Assembly (NCBI RefSeq): GCF_032854445.1
Contig: NW_027018042.1
Location: 42,394-106,393 of the forward strand
Origin: Liolophura sinensis
Taxonomy: Eukaryota > Mollusca > Polyplacophora > Chitonida > Chitonidae
Direction: 5' to 3'
Length of the DNA: 64,000 bases
This document shows, in pieces, positions 11,547-24,191 of the stretch (positions within the stretch are counted from its first letter, which is position 1; each line of letters opens with the position of its first letter). The position numbers and the translations under genes are program-made. Under the pieces are notes generated by a model. It was not told where the DNA came from. It worked only from the letters and a program-made list of their open reading frames with translations, and searched no databases.

Positions 11547-13215
11547 ATGTCTTTATCTACGTGTAGAAAAACACACCATTCGTACATAAAAAACACAAGG
11601 TACTAGATACAGTCTGCTGTAAAAAGTACAACTGATCACTGACCCACATCAATAAGGTTCTAAAAGATGCGGAATTGGCCCAGGCATCGGCAGCTGTTTA
11701 GAAAATTGCAAATTTCCCTGGTTTCCATGGAGTAAGAGCCGTTGCTGGGCACGTGACTATGACATCAATGATCATTCAATTGTCGCTACAGCCAAAAGTA
11801 TTGGTCGGAGAGCAACGCGGTTTGCACCATTCGATTTCTCGTCACAAAAATACGTCGGATTAGCCTCTTTCTAGCAGCACTGGAACAGTTTTTCCACTTT
11901 TGCATTTTTGCCTGGTCTTTTTGTTAATTGAAATCGGATACACTGTACTATGCACAATCGCGACTGGTCGTTACTATATTCAACTTTTAAACTATACGTT
12001 ATGTGCCCTTCGGTAGCCCAGAAGACGTCAAATCTTTGGGCTAAGCCCATTTAACTCATCCAGCAATTGTCTTACTTCTAAGTCCAAGACAATCTCAATG
12101 TCTTTATCTGCGTGTAGAAAAACCACACCATTTGTACATAAAAAACACAAAGTACTAGATACAGTCTGCTGTAAAAAGTACAACTGATCACTGACCCACA
12201 TTTATAAGGTTCTAATAGATGCGGAATTGGGCCAGGCAATCGGCAGCTGTTAAAAAATTGCATATTTCCCTGGTTTCCATGGAGTAAGAGCCGTTGCTGG
12301 GCACGTGACTATGACATCAATGATCATTCAATTGTCGCTACAGCCAAAAGTATTGGTCGGAGAGCAACGCAGTTTGCACCATTCGATTTCTCGTCACAAA
12401 ATACGTCGGATTAGCCTCTTACCAGCAGCACTGGAACAGTTTTTCCACTTTTGCATTTTTGCCTGGTCTTTTTGTTAATTTGAAATCGGATACAATCTAC
12501 TATGTACAATCGCGACTGGTCATTACTATATTCAACTTTTGACGGTAAGTTATGTGCCCTTCTGTAGCCCAGAAGACGTCAAATCTTTGGGCTAAGCCCA
12601 TTTAACTCACCCAGCAATTGTCTTACTTCTAAGTCCAAGACAATCTCAATGTCTTTATCTACGTGTAGAAAAACCACACCATTTGTACATAAAAAACACA
12701 ATGTTACTAGATACAGTCTGCTGTAAAAAGTACAACTGATCACTGACCCACATCAATAAGGTTCTAAAAGATGCGGAATGGCCCAGGCATCGGCAGCTGT
12801 TTAAAAATTGCAAATTTCCCTGGTTTCCATGGAGTAAGAGCCGTTGCTGGGCACGTGACTATGACATCAATGATCATTCAATTGTCGCTACAGCCAAAAG
12901 TATTGGTCGGAGAGCAACGCGGTTTGCACCATTCGATTTCTCGTGACAAAATACGTCGGATTAGCCTCTTACCAGCAGCACTGGAACAGTTTTTCCACTT
13001 TTGCATTTTTGCCTGGTCTTTTTGTTAATTGAAATCGGATACACTGTACTATGCACAATCGCGACTGGTCGTTACTATATTCAACTTTTAACTATACGTT
13101 ATGTGCCCTTCGGTAGTCCAGAAGACGTCAAATCTTTGGGCTAAGCCATTTAACTCATCCAGCAATTGTCTTACTTCTAAGTCCAAGACAATCTCAATGT
13201 ATTTATTTGCGTGTA
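10571..13215. other. Patch of unshared 1-base indels
   Basis: Examples are CCCTGTTTCC, GCTGGCACG, TTGCACATTCG, AAAACACACC, CACAAAAATACG, TTTTAAACTATACG, AGGCAATCGG, AATGTTACTAG, GGAATGGCCC, CTAAGCCATT and GAAAAAACC. The equivalent positions of the second B copy (17,046-18,715) lack them. Probable consensus error, not verified. Confidence 0.6.
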
Positions 13216-16200
13216 GAAAAAACCACACCATTTGTACATAAAAAACACAAAGTACTAGATACAGTCTGCTGTAAAAAGTACAACTGATCACTGACCCACA
13301 TCAATAAGGTTCTAATAGATGCGGAATTGGGCCAGGCATCGGCAGCTGTTAAAAAATTGCATATTTCCCTGGTTTCCATGGAGTAAGAGCCGTTGCTGGG
13401 CACGTGACTATGACATCAATGATCATTCAATTGTCGCTACAGCCAAAAGTATTGGTCGGAGAGCAACGCGGTTTGCACCATTCGATTTCTCGTCACAAAA
13501 TACGTCGGTTTAGCCTCTTACCAGCAGCACTGGAACAGTTTTTCCACTTTTGCATTTTTGCCTGGTCTTTTTGTTAATTGAAATCGGATACACTGTACTA
13601 TGCACAATCGCGACTGGTCGTTACTATATTCAACTTTTAACTATACGTTATGTGCCCTTCGGTAGCCCAGAAGACGTCAAATCTTTGGGCTAAGCCCATT
13701 TAACTCATCCAGCAATTGTCTTACTTTTAAGTCCAAGACAATCTCAATGTCTTTATCTACGTGTAGAAAAACCACACCATTCGTACATAAAAAACACAAT
13801 GTACTAGATACAGTCTGCTGTAAAAAGTACAACTGATCACTGACGCACATCAATAAGGTTCTAAAAGATGCGCAAATGGCCCAGGCATCGGCAGCTGTTT
13901 AAAAAATTGCAAATTTCCCTGGTTTCCATGGAGTAAGAGCCGTTGCTGGGCACGTGACTATGACATCAATGATCATTCAATTGTCGCTACAGCCAAAAGC
14001 ATTGGTCGGAGAGCAACGCGGTTTGCACCATTCGATTTCTCGTGACAAAATACGTCGGATTAGCCTCTTACCAGCAGCACTGGAACAGTTTTTCCACTTT
14101 TGCATTTTTGCCTGGTGTTTTTGTTAATTTGAAATCGGATACAATCTACTATGTACAATCGCGACTGGTCATTACTATATTCAACTTTTGACTATAAGTT
14201 ATGTGCCCTTCTGTAGCCCAGAAGACGTCAAATCTTTGGGCTCAAACCATTAAACTCACCCAGCAATTGTCTTACTTCTAAGTCCAAGACAATCTCAATG
14301 TCTTTATCTACGTGTAGAAAAACCACACCATTTGTACATAAAAAACACAAGGTACTAGATACAGTCTGCTGTAAAAAGTACAACTGATCACTGACGCACA
14401 TCAATAAGGTTCTAAAAGATGCGGAATTGGCCCAGGCATCGGCAGCTGTTTAAAAAATTGCAAATTTCCCTGGTTTCCATGGAGTAAGAGCCGTTGCTGG
14501 GCACGTGACTATGACATCAATGATCATTCAATTGTCGCTACAGCCAAAAGTATTGGTCGGAGAGCAACGCGGTTTGCACCATTCGATTTCTCGTGACAAA
14601 ATACGTCGGATTAGCCTCTTACCAGCAGCACTGGAACAGTTTTTCCACTTTTGCATTTTTGCCTGGTCTTTTTGTTAATTGAAATCGGATACACTGTACT
14701 ATGCACAATCGCGACTGGTCGTTACTATATTCAACTTTTAACTATACGTTATGTGCCCTTCGGTAGCCCAGAAGACGTCAAATCTTTGGGCTAAGCCCAT
14801 TTAACTCATCCAGCAATTGTCTTACTTCTAAGTCCAAGACAATCTCAATGTCTTTATCTGCGTGTAGAAAAACCACACCATTTGTACATAAAAAACACAA
14901 AGTACTAGATACAGTCTGCTGTAAAAAGTACAACTGATCACTGACCCACATCAATAATTTTCTAATAGATGCGGAATTGGGCCAGGCATCGGCAGCTGTT
15001 AAAAAATTGCAAATTTCCCTGGTTTCCATGCAGTAAGAGCCGTTGCTGGGCACGTGACTATGACATCAATGATCATTCAATTGTCGCTACAGCCAAAAGT
15101 ATTGGTCGGAGAGCAACGCGGTTTGCACCATTCGATTTCTCGTCACAAAATACGTCGGATTAGCCTCTTACCAGCAGCACTGGAACAGTTTTTCCACTCT
15201 TGCATTTTTGCCTGGTCTTTTTGTTAATTGAAATCGGATACACTGTACTATGCACAATCGCGACTGGTCGTTACTATATTCAACATTTAACTATACGTTA
15301 TGTGCCCTTCGGTAGCCCAGAAGACGTCAAATCTTTGGGCTAAACCCATTAAACTCACCCAGCAATTGTCTTACTTCTAAGTCCAAGACAATCTCAATGT
15401 CTTTATCTACGTGTAGAAAAACCACACCATTTGTACATAAAAAACACAATGTACTAGATACAGTCTGCTGTAAAAAGTACAACTGATCACTGAACCACAT
15501 TTATAAGGTTCTAATAGATGCGGAATTGGGCCAGGCATCGGCAGCTGTTAAAAAATTGCATATTTCCCTGGTTTCCATGGAGTAAGAGCCGTTGCTGGGC
15601 ACGTGACTATGACATCAATGATCATTCAATTGTCGCTACAGCCAAAAGTATTAGTCGGAGAGCAACGCGGTTTGCACCATTCGATTTCTCGTCACAAAAT
15701 ACGTCGGATTGGCCTCTTACCAGCAGCACTGGAACAGTTTTTCCACTTTTGCATTTTTGCCTGGTCATTTTGTTAATTGAAATCGGATACACTGTACTAT
15801 GCACAATCGCGACTGGTCGTTACTATATTCAACTTTTAACTATACGTTATGTGCCCTTCGGTAGCCCAGAAGACGTCAAATCTTTGGGCTAAGCCCATTT
15901 AACTCATCCAGCAATTGTCTTACTTTTAAGTCCAAGACAATCTCAATGTCTTTTTCTACGTGTAGAAAAACCACACCATTTGTACATAAAAAACACAAGG
16001 TACTAGATACAGTCTGCTGTAAAAAGTACAACTGATCACTGACCCACATCAATAAGGTTCTAATAGATGCGGAATTGGCCCAGGCATCGGCAGCTGTTTA
16101 GAAAATTGCAAATTTCCCTGGTTTCCATGGAGTAAGAGCCGTTGCTGGGCACGTGACTATGACATCAATGATCATTCAATTGTCGCTACAGCCAAAAGTA

Positions 16201-16260
16201 TTGGTCGGAGAGCAACGCGGTTTGCACCATTCGATTTCTCGTCACAAAATACGTCGGATT
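11547..16260 (+). repeat. HOR B, copy 1 (M22 to mid-M30)
   Basis: Matches 17,046-21,760 at an offset of 5,498 bp, equal to ten monomers. Shared rare markers include ATGTATTTATTTGCG (about 13,196), GCGCAAATGG with AAAAGCATTGG and GGTGTTTTTG (M26), the rearranged GGGCTCAAACCATT (about 14,238), AATAATTTTC (about 14,953), GATTGGCC and GGTCATTTTG (M29), and TTTTTCTACG (M30). Identity stops inside M30, where CTTACCAGCAG here faces CTTTCTAGCAG in the other copy. Confidence 0.9.
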
Positions 16261-17045
16261 AGCCTCTTACCAGCAGCACTGGAACAGTTTTTCCACTTTT
16301 GCATTTTTGCCTGGTCTTTTTGTTAATTGAAATCGGATACACTGTACTATGCACAATCGCGACTGGTCGTTATTATATTCAACTTTTGACTATATGTTAT
16401 GTGCCCTTCGGTAGCCCAGAAGACGTCAAATCTTTGGGCTAAACCCATTAAACTCACCCAGCAATTGTCTTACTTCTAAGTCCAAGACAATCTCAATGTC
16501 TTTATCTACGTGTAGAAAAACCACACCATTCGTACATAAAAAACACAAGGTACTAGATACAGTCTGCTGTAAAAAGTACAACTGATCACTGACCCACATC
16601 AATAAGGTTCTAAAAGATGCGGAATTGGCCCAGGCATCGGCAGCTGTTTAGAAAATTGCAAATTTCCCTGGTTTCCATGGAGTAAGAGCCGTTGCTGGGC
16701 ACGTGACTATGACATCAATGATCATTCAATTGTCGCTACAGCCAAAAGTATTGGTCGGAGAGCAACGCGGTTTGCACCATTCGATTTCTCGTCACAAAAT
16801 ACGTCGGATTAGCCTCTTTCTAGCAGCACTGGAACAGTTTTTCCACTTTTGCATTTTTGCCTGGTCTTTTTGTTAATTGAAATCGGATACACTGTACTAT
16901 GCACAATCGCGACTGGTCGTTATTATATTCAACTTTTGACTATATGTTATGTGCCCTTCGGTAGCCCAGAAGACGTCAAATCTTTGGGCTAAACCCATTT
17001 AACTCACCCAGCAATTGTCTTACTTCTAAGTCCAAGACAATCTCA
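16261..17045 (+). repeat. Spacer monomers between the B copies (end of M30, M31)
   Basis: Satellite sequence of the same family. M31 (16,496) and M32 (17,046) are near twins over their first 400 bases (CATTCG, AAGG, TTTAGAAAATT, CTTTCTAGC), then M31 switches to the GTTATTATATTC / GACTATATG form. Nothing else lies here. Confidence 0.8.
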
Positions 17046-20000
17046 ATGTCTTTATCTACGTGTAGAAAAACCACACCATTCGTACATAAAAAACACAAGG
17101 TACTAGATACAGTCTGCTGTAAAAAGTACAACTGATCACTGACCCACATCAATAAGGTTCTAAAAGATGCGGAATTGGCCCAGGCATCGGCAGCTGTTTA
17201 GAAAATTGCAAATTTCCCTGGTTTCCATGGAGTAAGAGCCGTTGCTGGGCACGTGACTATGACATCAATGATCATTCAATTGTCGCTACAGCCAAAAGTA
17301 TTGGTCGGAGAGCAACGCGGTTTGCACCATTCGATTTCTCGTCACAAAATACGTCGGATTAGCCTCTTTCTAGCAGCACTGGAACAGTTTTTCCACTTTT
17401 GCATTTTTGCCTGGTCTTTTTGTTAATTGAAATCGGATACACTGTACTATGCACAATCGCGACTGGTCGTTACTATATTCAACTTTTAACTATACGTTAT
17501 GTGCCCTTCGGTAGCCCAGAAGACGTCAAATCTTTGGGCTAAGCCCATTTAACTCATCCAGCAATTGTCTTACTTCTAAGTCCAAGACAATCTCAATGTC
17601 TTTATCTGCGTGTAGAAAAACCACACCATTTGTACATAAAAAACACAAAGTACTAGATACAGTCTGCTGTAAAAAGTACAACTGATCACTGACCCACATT
17701 TATAAGGTTCTAATAGATGCGGAATTGGGCCAGGCATCGGCAGCTGTTAAAAAATTGCATATTTCCCTGGTTTCCATGGAGTAAGAGCCGTTGCTGGGCA
17801 CGTGACTATGACATCAATGATCATTCAATTGTCGCTACAGCCAAAAGTATTGGTCGGAGAGCAACGCAGTTTGCACCATTCGATTTCTCGTCACAAAATA
17901 CGTCGGATTAGCCTCTTACCAGCAGCACTGGAACAGTTTTTCCACTTTTGCATTTTTGCCTGGTCTTTTTGTTAATTTGAAATCGGATACAATCTACTAT
18001 GTACAATCGCGACTGGTCATTACTATATTCAACTTTTGACGGTAAGTTATGTGCCCTTCTGTAGCCCAGAAGACGTCAAATCTTTGGGCTAAGCCCATTT
18101 AACTCACCCAGCAATTGTCTTACTTCTAAGTCCAAGACAATCTCAATGTCTTTATCTACGTGTAGAAAAACCACACCATTTGTACATAAAAAACACAATG
18201 TACTAGATACAGTCTGCTGTAAAAAGTACAACTGATCACTGACCCACATCAATAAGGTTCTAAAAGATGCGGAATTGGCCCAGGCATCGGCAGCTGTTTA
18301 AAAAATTGCAAATTTCCCTGGTTTCCATGGAGTAAGAGCCGTTGCTGGGCACGTGACTATGACATCAATGATCATTCAATTGTCGCTACAGCCAAAAGTA
18401 TTGGTCGGAGAGCAACGCGGTTTGCACCATTCGATTTCTCGTGACAAAATACGTCGGATTAGCCTCTCACCAGCAGCACTGGAACAGTTTTTCCACTTTT
18501 GCATTTTTGCCTGGTCTTTTTGTTAATTGAAATCGGATACACTGTACTATGCACAATCGCGACTGGTCGTTACTATATTCAACTTTTAACTATACGTTAT
18601 GTGCCCTTCGGTAGTCCAGAAGACGTCAAATCTTTGGGCTAAGCCCATTTAACTCATCCAGCAATTGTCTTACTTCTAAGTCCAAGACAATCTCAATGTA
18701 TTTATTTGCGTGTAGAAAAACCACACCATTTGTACATAAAAAACACAAAGTACTAGATACAGTCTGCTGTAAAAAGTACAACTGATCACTGACCCACATC
18801 AATAAGGTTCTAATAGATGCGGAATTGGGCCAGGCATCGGCAGCTGTTAAAAAATTGCATATTTCCCTGGTTTCCATGGAGTAAGAGCCGTTGCTGGGCA
18901 CGTGACTATGACATCAATGATCATTCAATTGTCGCTACAGCCAAAAGTATTGGTCGGAGAGCAACGCGGTTTGCACCATTCGATTTCTCGTCACAAAATA
19001 CGTCGGTTTAGCCTCTTACCAGCAGCACTGGAACAGTTTTTCCACTTTTGCATTTTTGCCTGGTCTTTTTGTTAATTGAAATCGGATACACTGTACTATG
19101 CACAATCGCGACTGGTCGTTACTATATTCAACTTTTAACTATACGTTATGTGCCCTTCGGTAGCCCAGAAGACGTCAAATCTTTGGGCTAAGCCCATTTA
19201 ACTCATCCAGCAATTGTCTTACTTTTAAGTCCAAGACAATCTCAATGTCTTTATCTACGTGTAGAAAAACCACACCATTCGTACATAAAAAACACAATGT
19301 ACTAGATACAGTCTGCTGTAAAAAGTACAACTGATCACTGACGCACATCAATAAGGTTCTAAAAGATGCGCAAATGGCCCAGGCATCGGCAGCTGTTTAA
19401 AAAATTGCAAATTTCCCTGGTTTCCATGGAGTAAGAGCCGTTGCTGGGCACGTGACTATGACATCAATGATCATTCAATTGTCGCTACAGCCAAAAGCAT
19501 TGGTCGGAGAGCAACGCGGTTTGCACCATTCGATTTCTCGTGACAAAATACGTCGGATTAGCCTCTTACCAGCAGCACTGGAACAGTTTTTCCACTTTTG
19601 CATTTTTGCCTGGTGTTTTTGTTAATTTGAAATCGGATACAATCTACTATGTACAATCGCGACTGGTCATTACTATATTCAACTTTTGACTATAAGTTAT
19701 GTGCCCTTCTGTAGCCCAGAAGACGTCAAATCTTTGGGCTCAAACCATTAAACTCACCCAGCAATTGTCTTACTTCTAAGTCCAAGACAATCTCAATGTC
19801 TTTATCTACGTGTAGAAAAACCACACCATTTGTACATAAAAAACACAAGGTACTAGATACAGTCTGCTGTAAAAAGTACAACTGATCACTGACGCACATC
19901 AATAAGGTTCTAAAAGATGCGGAATTGGCCCAGGCATCGGCAGCTGTTTAAAAAATTGCAAATTTCCCTGGTTTCCATGGAGTAAGAGCCGTTGCTGGGC

Positions 20001-21760
20001 ACGTGACTATGACATCAATGATCATTCAATTGTCGCTAGAGCCAAAAGTATTGGTCGGAGAGCAACGCGGTTTGCACCATTCGATTTCTCGTGACAAAAT
20101 ACGTCGGATTAGCCTCTTACCAGCAGCACTGGAACAGTTTTTCCACTTTTGCATTTTTGCCTGGTCTTTTTGTTAATTGAAATCGGATACACTGTACTAT
20201 GCACAATCGCGACTGGTCGTTACTATATTCAACTTTTAACTATACGTTATGTGCCCTTCGGTAGCCCAGAAGACGTCAAATCTTTGGGCTAAACCCATTA
20301 AACTCACCCAGCAATTGTCTTACTTCTAAGTCCAAGACAATCTCAATGTCTTTATCTACGTGTAGAAAAACCACACCATTTGTACATAAAAAACACAAGG
20401 TACTAGATACAGTCTGCTGTAAAAAGTACAACTGATCACTGACCCACATCAATAATTTTCTAATAGATGCGGAATTGGGCCAGGCATCGGCAGCTGTTAA
20501 AAAATTGCAAATTTCCCTGGTTTCCATGCAGTAAGAGCCGTTGCTGGGCACGTGACTATGACATCAATGATCATTCAATTGTCGCTACAGCCAAAAGTAT
20601 TGGTCGGAGAGCAACGCGGTTTGCACCATTCGATTTCTCGTCACAAAATACGTCGGATTAGCCTCTTACCAGCAGCACTGGAACAGTTTTTCCACTCTTG
20701 CATTTTTGCCTGGTCTTTTTGTTAATTGAAATCGGATACACTGTACTATGCACAATCGCGACTGGTCGTTACTATATTCAACATTTTACTATATGTTATG
20801 TGCCCTTCGGTAGCCCAGAAGACGTCAAATCTTTGGGCTAAACCCATTAAACTCACCCAGCAATTGTCTTACTTCTAAGTCCAAGACAATCTCAATGTCT
20901 TTATCTACGTGTAGAAAAACCACACCATTTGTACATAAAAAACACAATGTACTAGATACAGTCTGCTGTAAAAAGTACAACTGATCACTGAACCACATTT
21001 ATAAGGTTCTAATAGATGCGGAATTGGGCCAGGCATCGGCAGCTGTTAAAAAATTGCATATTTCCCTGGTTTCCATGGAGTAAGAGCCGTTGCTGGGCAC
21101 GTGACTATGACATCAATGATCATTCAATTGTCGCTACAGCCAAAAGTATTAGTCGGAGAGCAACGCGGTTTGCACCATTCGATTTCTCGTCACAAAATAC
21201 GTCGGATTGGCCTCTTACCAGCAGCACTGGAACAGTTTTTCCACTTTTGCATTTTTGCCTGGTCATTTTGTTAATTGAAATCGGATACACTGTACTATGC
21301 ACAATCGCGACTGGTCGTTACTATATTCAACTTTTAACTATACGTTATGTGCCCTTCGGTAGCCCAGAAGACGTCAAATCTTTGGGCTAAGCCCATTTAA
21401 CTCATCCAGCAATTGTCTTACTTTTAAGTCCAAGACAATCTCAATGTCTTTTTCTACGTGTAGAAAAACCACACCATTTGTACATAAAAAACACAAGGTA
21501 CTAGATACAGTCTGCTGTAAAAAGTACAACTGATCACTGACCCACATCAATAAGGTTCTAATAGATGCGGAATTGGCCCAGGCATCGGCAGCTGTTTAGA
21601 AAATTGCAAATTTCCCTGGTTTCCATGGAGTAAGAGCCGTTGCTGGGCACGTGACTATGACATCAATGATCATTCAATTGTCGCTACAGCCAAAAGTATT
21701 GGTCGGAGAGCAACGCGGTTTGCACCATTCGATTTCTCGTCACAAAATACGTCGGATTAG
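17046..21760 (+). repeat. HOR B, copy 2 (M32 to mid-M40)
   Basis: Second copy of the ten-monomer order. It lacks the homopolymer indels of copy 1 at 11,570-13,215, which suggests those are errors or late changes in copy 1. It differs from copy 1 by a compact tract of five substitutions (20,293-20,399) and a few isolated ones, for example CTAGAGCC for CTACAGCC at about 20,038. Confidence 0.9.
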
Positions 21761-21993
21761 CCTCTTTCTAGCAGCACTGGAACAGTTTTTCCACTTTTGC
21801 ATTTTTGCCTGGTCTTTTTGTTAATTGAAATCGGATACACTGTACTATGCACAATCGCTACTGGTCGTTACTATATTCAACTTTTAACTATACGTTATGT
21901 GCCCTTCGGTAGCCCAGAAGACGTCAAATCTTTGGGCTAAGCCCATTTAACTCATCCAGCAATTGTCTTACTTTTCAGTCCAAGACAATCTCA
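19796..21993 (+). repeat. HOR C, copy 1 (four monomers, M37-M40)
   Basis: The last four monomers of B copy 2 are repeated immediately downstream at an offset of 2,198 bp. Comparing the copies I find two substitutions, both in the M38 tail (20,787 and 20,794). This is the most similar multi-monomer pair in the window. Confidence 0.95.
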
Positions 21994-24191
21994 ATGTCTT
22001 TATCTACGTGTAGAAAAACCACACCATTTGTACATAAAAAACACAAGGTACTAGATACAGTCTGCTGTAAAAAGTACAACTGATCACTGACGCACATCAA
22101 TAAGGTTCTAAAAGATGCGGAATTGGCCCAGGCATCGGCAGCTGTTTAAAAAATTGCAAATTTCCCTGGTTTCCATGGAGTAAGAGCCGTTGCTGGGCAC
22201 GTGACTATGACATCAATGATCATTCAATTGTCGCTAGAGCCAAAAGTATTGGTCGGAGAGCAACGCGGTTTGCACCATTCGATTTCTCGTGACAAAATAC
22301 GTCGGATTAGCCTCTTACCAGCAGCACTGGAACAGTTTTTCCACTTTTGCATTTTTGCCTGGTCTTTTTGTTAATTGAAATCGGATACACTGTACTATGC
22401 ACAATCGCGACTGGTCGTTACTATATTCAACTTTTAACTATACGTTATGTGCCCTTCGGTAGCCCAGAAGACGTCAAATCTTTGGGCTAAACCCATTAAA
22501 CTCACCCAGCAATTGTCTTACTTCTAAGTCCAAGACAATCTCAATGTCTTTATCTACGTGTAGAAAAACCACACCATTTGTACATAAAAAACACAAGGTA
22601 CTAGATACAGTCTGCTGTAAAAAGTACAACTGATCACTGACCCACATCAATAATTTTCTAATAGATGCGGAATTGGGCCAGGCATCGGCAGCTGTTAAAA
22701 AATTGCAAATTTCCCTGGTTTCCATGCAGTAAGAGCCGTTGCTGGGCACGTGACTATGACATCAATGATCATTCAATTGTCGCTACAGCCAAAAGTATTG
22801 GTCGGAGAGCAACGCGGTTTGCACCATTCGATTTCTCGTCACAAAATACGTCGGATTAGCCTCTTACCAGCAGCACTGGAACAGTTTTTCCACTCTTGCA
22901 TTTTTGCCTGGTCTTTTTGTTAATTGAAATCGGATACACTGTACTATGCACAATCGCGACTGGTCGTTACTATATTCAACATTTAACTATACGTTATGTG
23001 CCCTTCGGTAGCCCAGAAGACGTCAAATCTTTGGGCTAAACCCATTAAACTCACCCAGCAATTGTCTTACTTCTAAGTCCAAGACAATCTCAATGTCTTT
23101 ATCTACGTGTAGAAAAACCACACCATTTGTACATAAAAAACACAATGTACTAGATACAGTCTGCTGTAAAAAGTACAACTGATCACTGAACCACATTTAT
23201 AAGGTTCTAATAGATGCGGAATTGGGCCAGGCATCGGCAGCTGTTAAAAAATTGCATATTTCCCTGGTTTCCATGGAGTAAGAGCCGTTGCTGGGCACGT
23301 GACTATGACATCAATGATCATTCAATTGTCGCTACAGCCAAAAGTATTAGTCGGAGAGCAACGCGGTTTGCACCATTCGATTTCTCGTCACAAAATACGT
23401 CGGATTGGCCTCTTACCAGCAGCACTGGAACAGTTTTTCCACTTTTGCATTTTTGCCTGGTCATTTTGTTAATTGAAATCGGATACACTGTACTATGCAC
23501 AATCGCGACTGGTCGTTACTATATTCAACTTTTAACTATACGTTATGTGCCCTTCGGTAGCCCAGAAGACGTCAAATCTTTGGGCTAAGCCCATTTAACT
23601 CATCCAGCAATTGTCTTACTTTTAAGTCCAAGACAATCTCAATGTCTTTTTCTACGTGTAGAAAAACCACACCATTTGTACATAAAAAACACAAGGTACT
23701 AGATACAGTCTGCTGTAAAAAGTACAACTGATCACTGACCCACATCAATAAGGTTCTAATAGATGCGGAATTGGCCCAGGCATCGGCAGCTGTTTAGAAA
23801 ATTGCAAATTTCCCTGGTTTCCATGGAGTAAGAGCCGTTGCTGGGCACGTGACTATGACATCAATGATCATTCAATTGTCGCTACAGCCAAAAGTATTGG
23901 TCGGAGAGCAACGCGGTTTGCACCATTCGATTTCTCGTCACAAAATACGTCGGATTAGCCTCTTTCTAGCAGCACTGGAACAGTTTTTCCACTTTTGCAT
24001 TTTTGCCTGGTCTTTTTGTTAATTGAAATCGGATACACTGTACTATGCACAATCGCTACTGGTCGTTACTATATTCAACTTTTAACTATACGTTATGTGC
24101 CCTTCGGTAGCCCAGAAGACGTCAAATCTTTGGGCTAAGCCCATTTAACTCATCCAGCAATTGTCTTACTTTTCAGTCCAAGACAATCTCA
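21994..24191 (+). repeat. HOR C, copy 2 (M41-M44)
   Basis: Carries the same private markers as copy 1, including CTAGAGCC (about 22,236), AATAATTTTC (about 22,650), GATTGGCC (about 23,403) and TTTTTCTACG (about 23,648). The TAG-to-TGG change at GATTGGCC opens a longer meaningless reading frame in three places of the B/C region. Confidence 0.95.
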
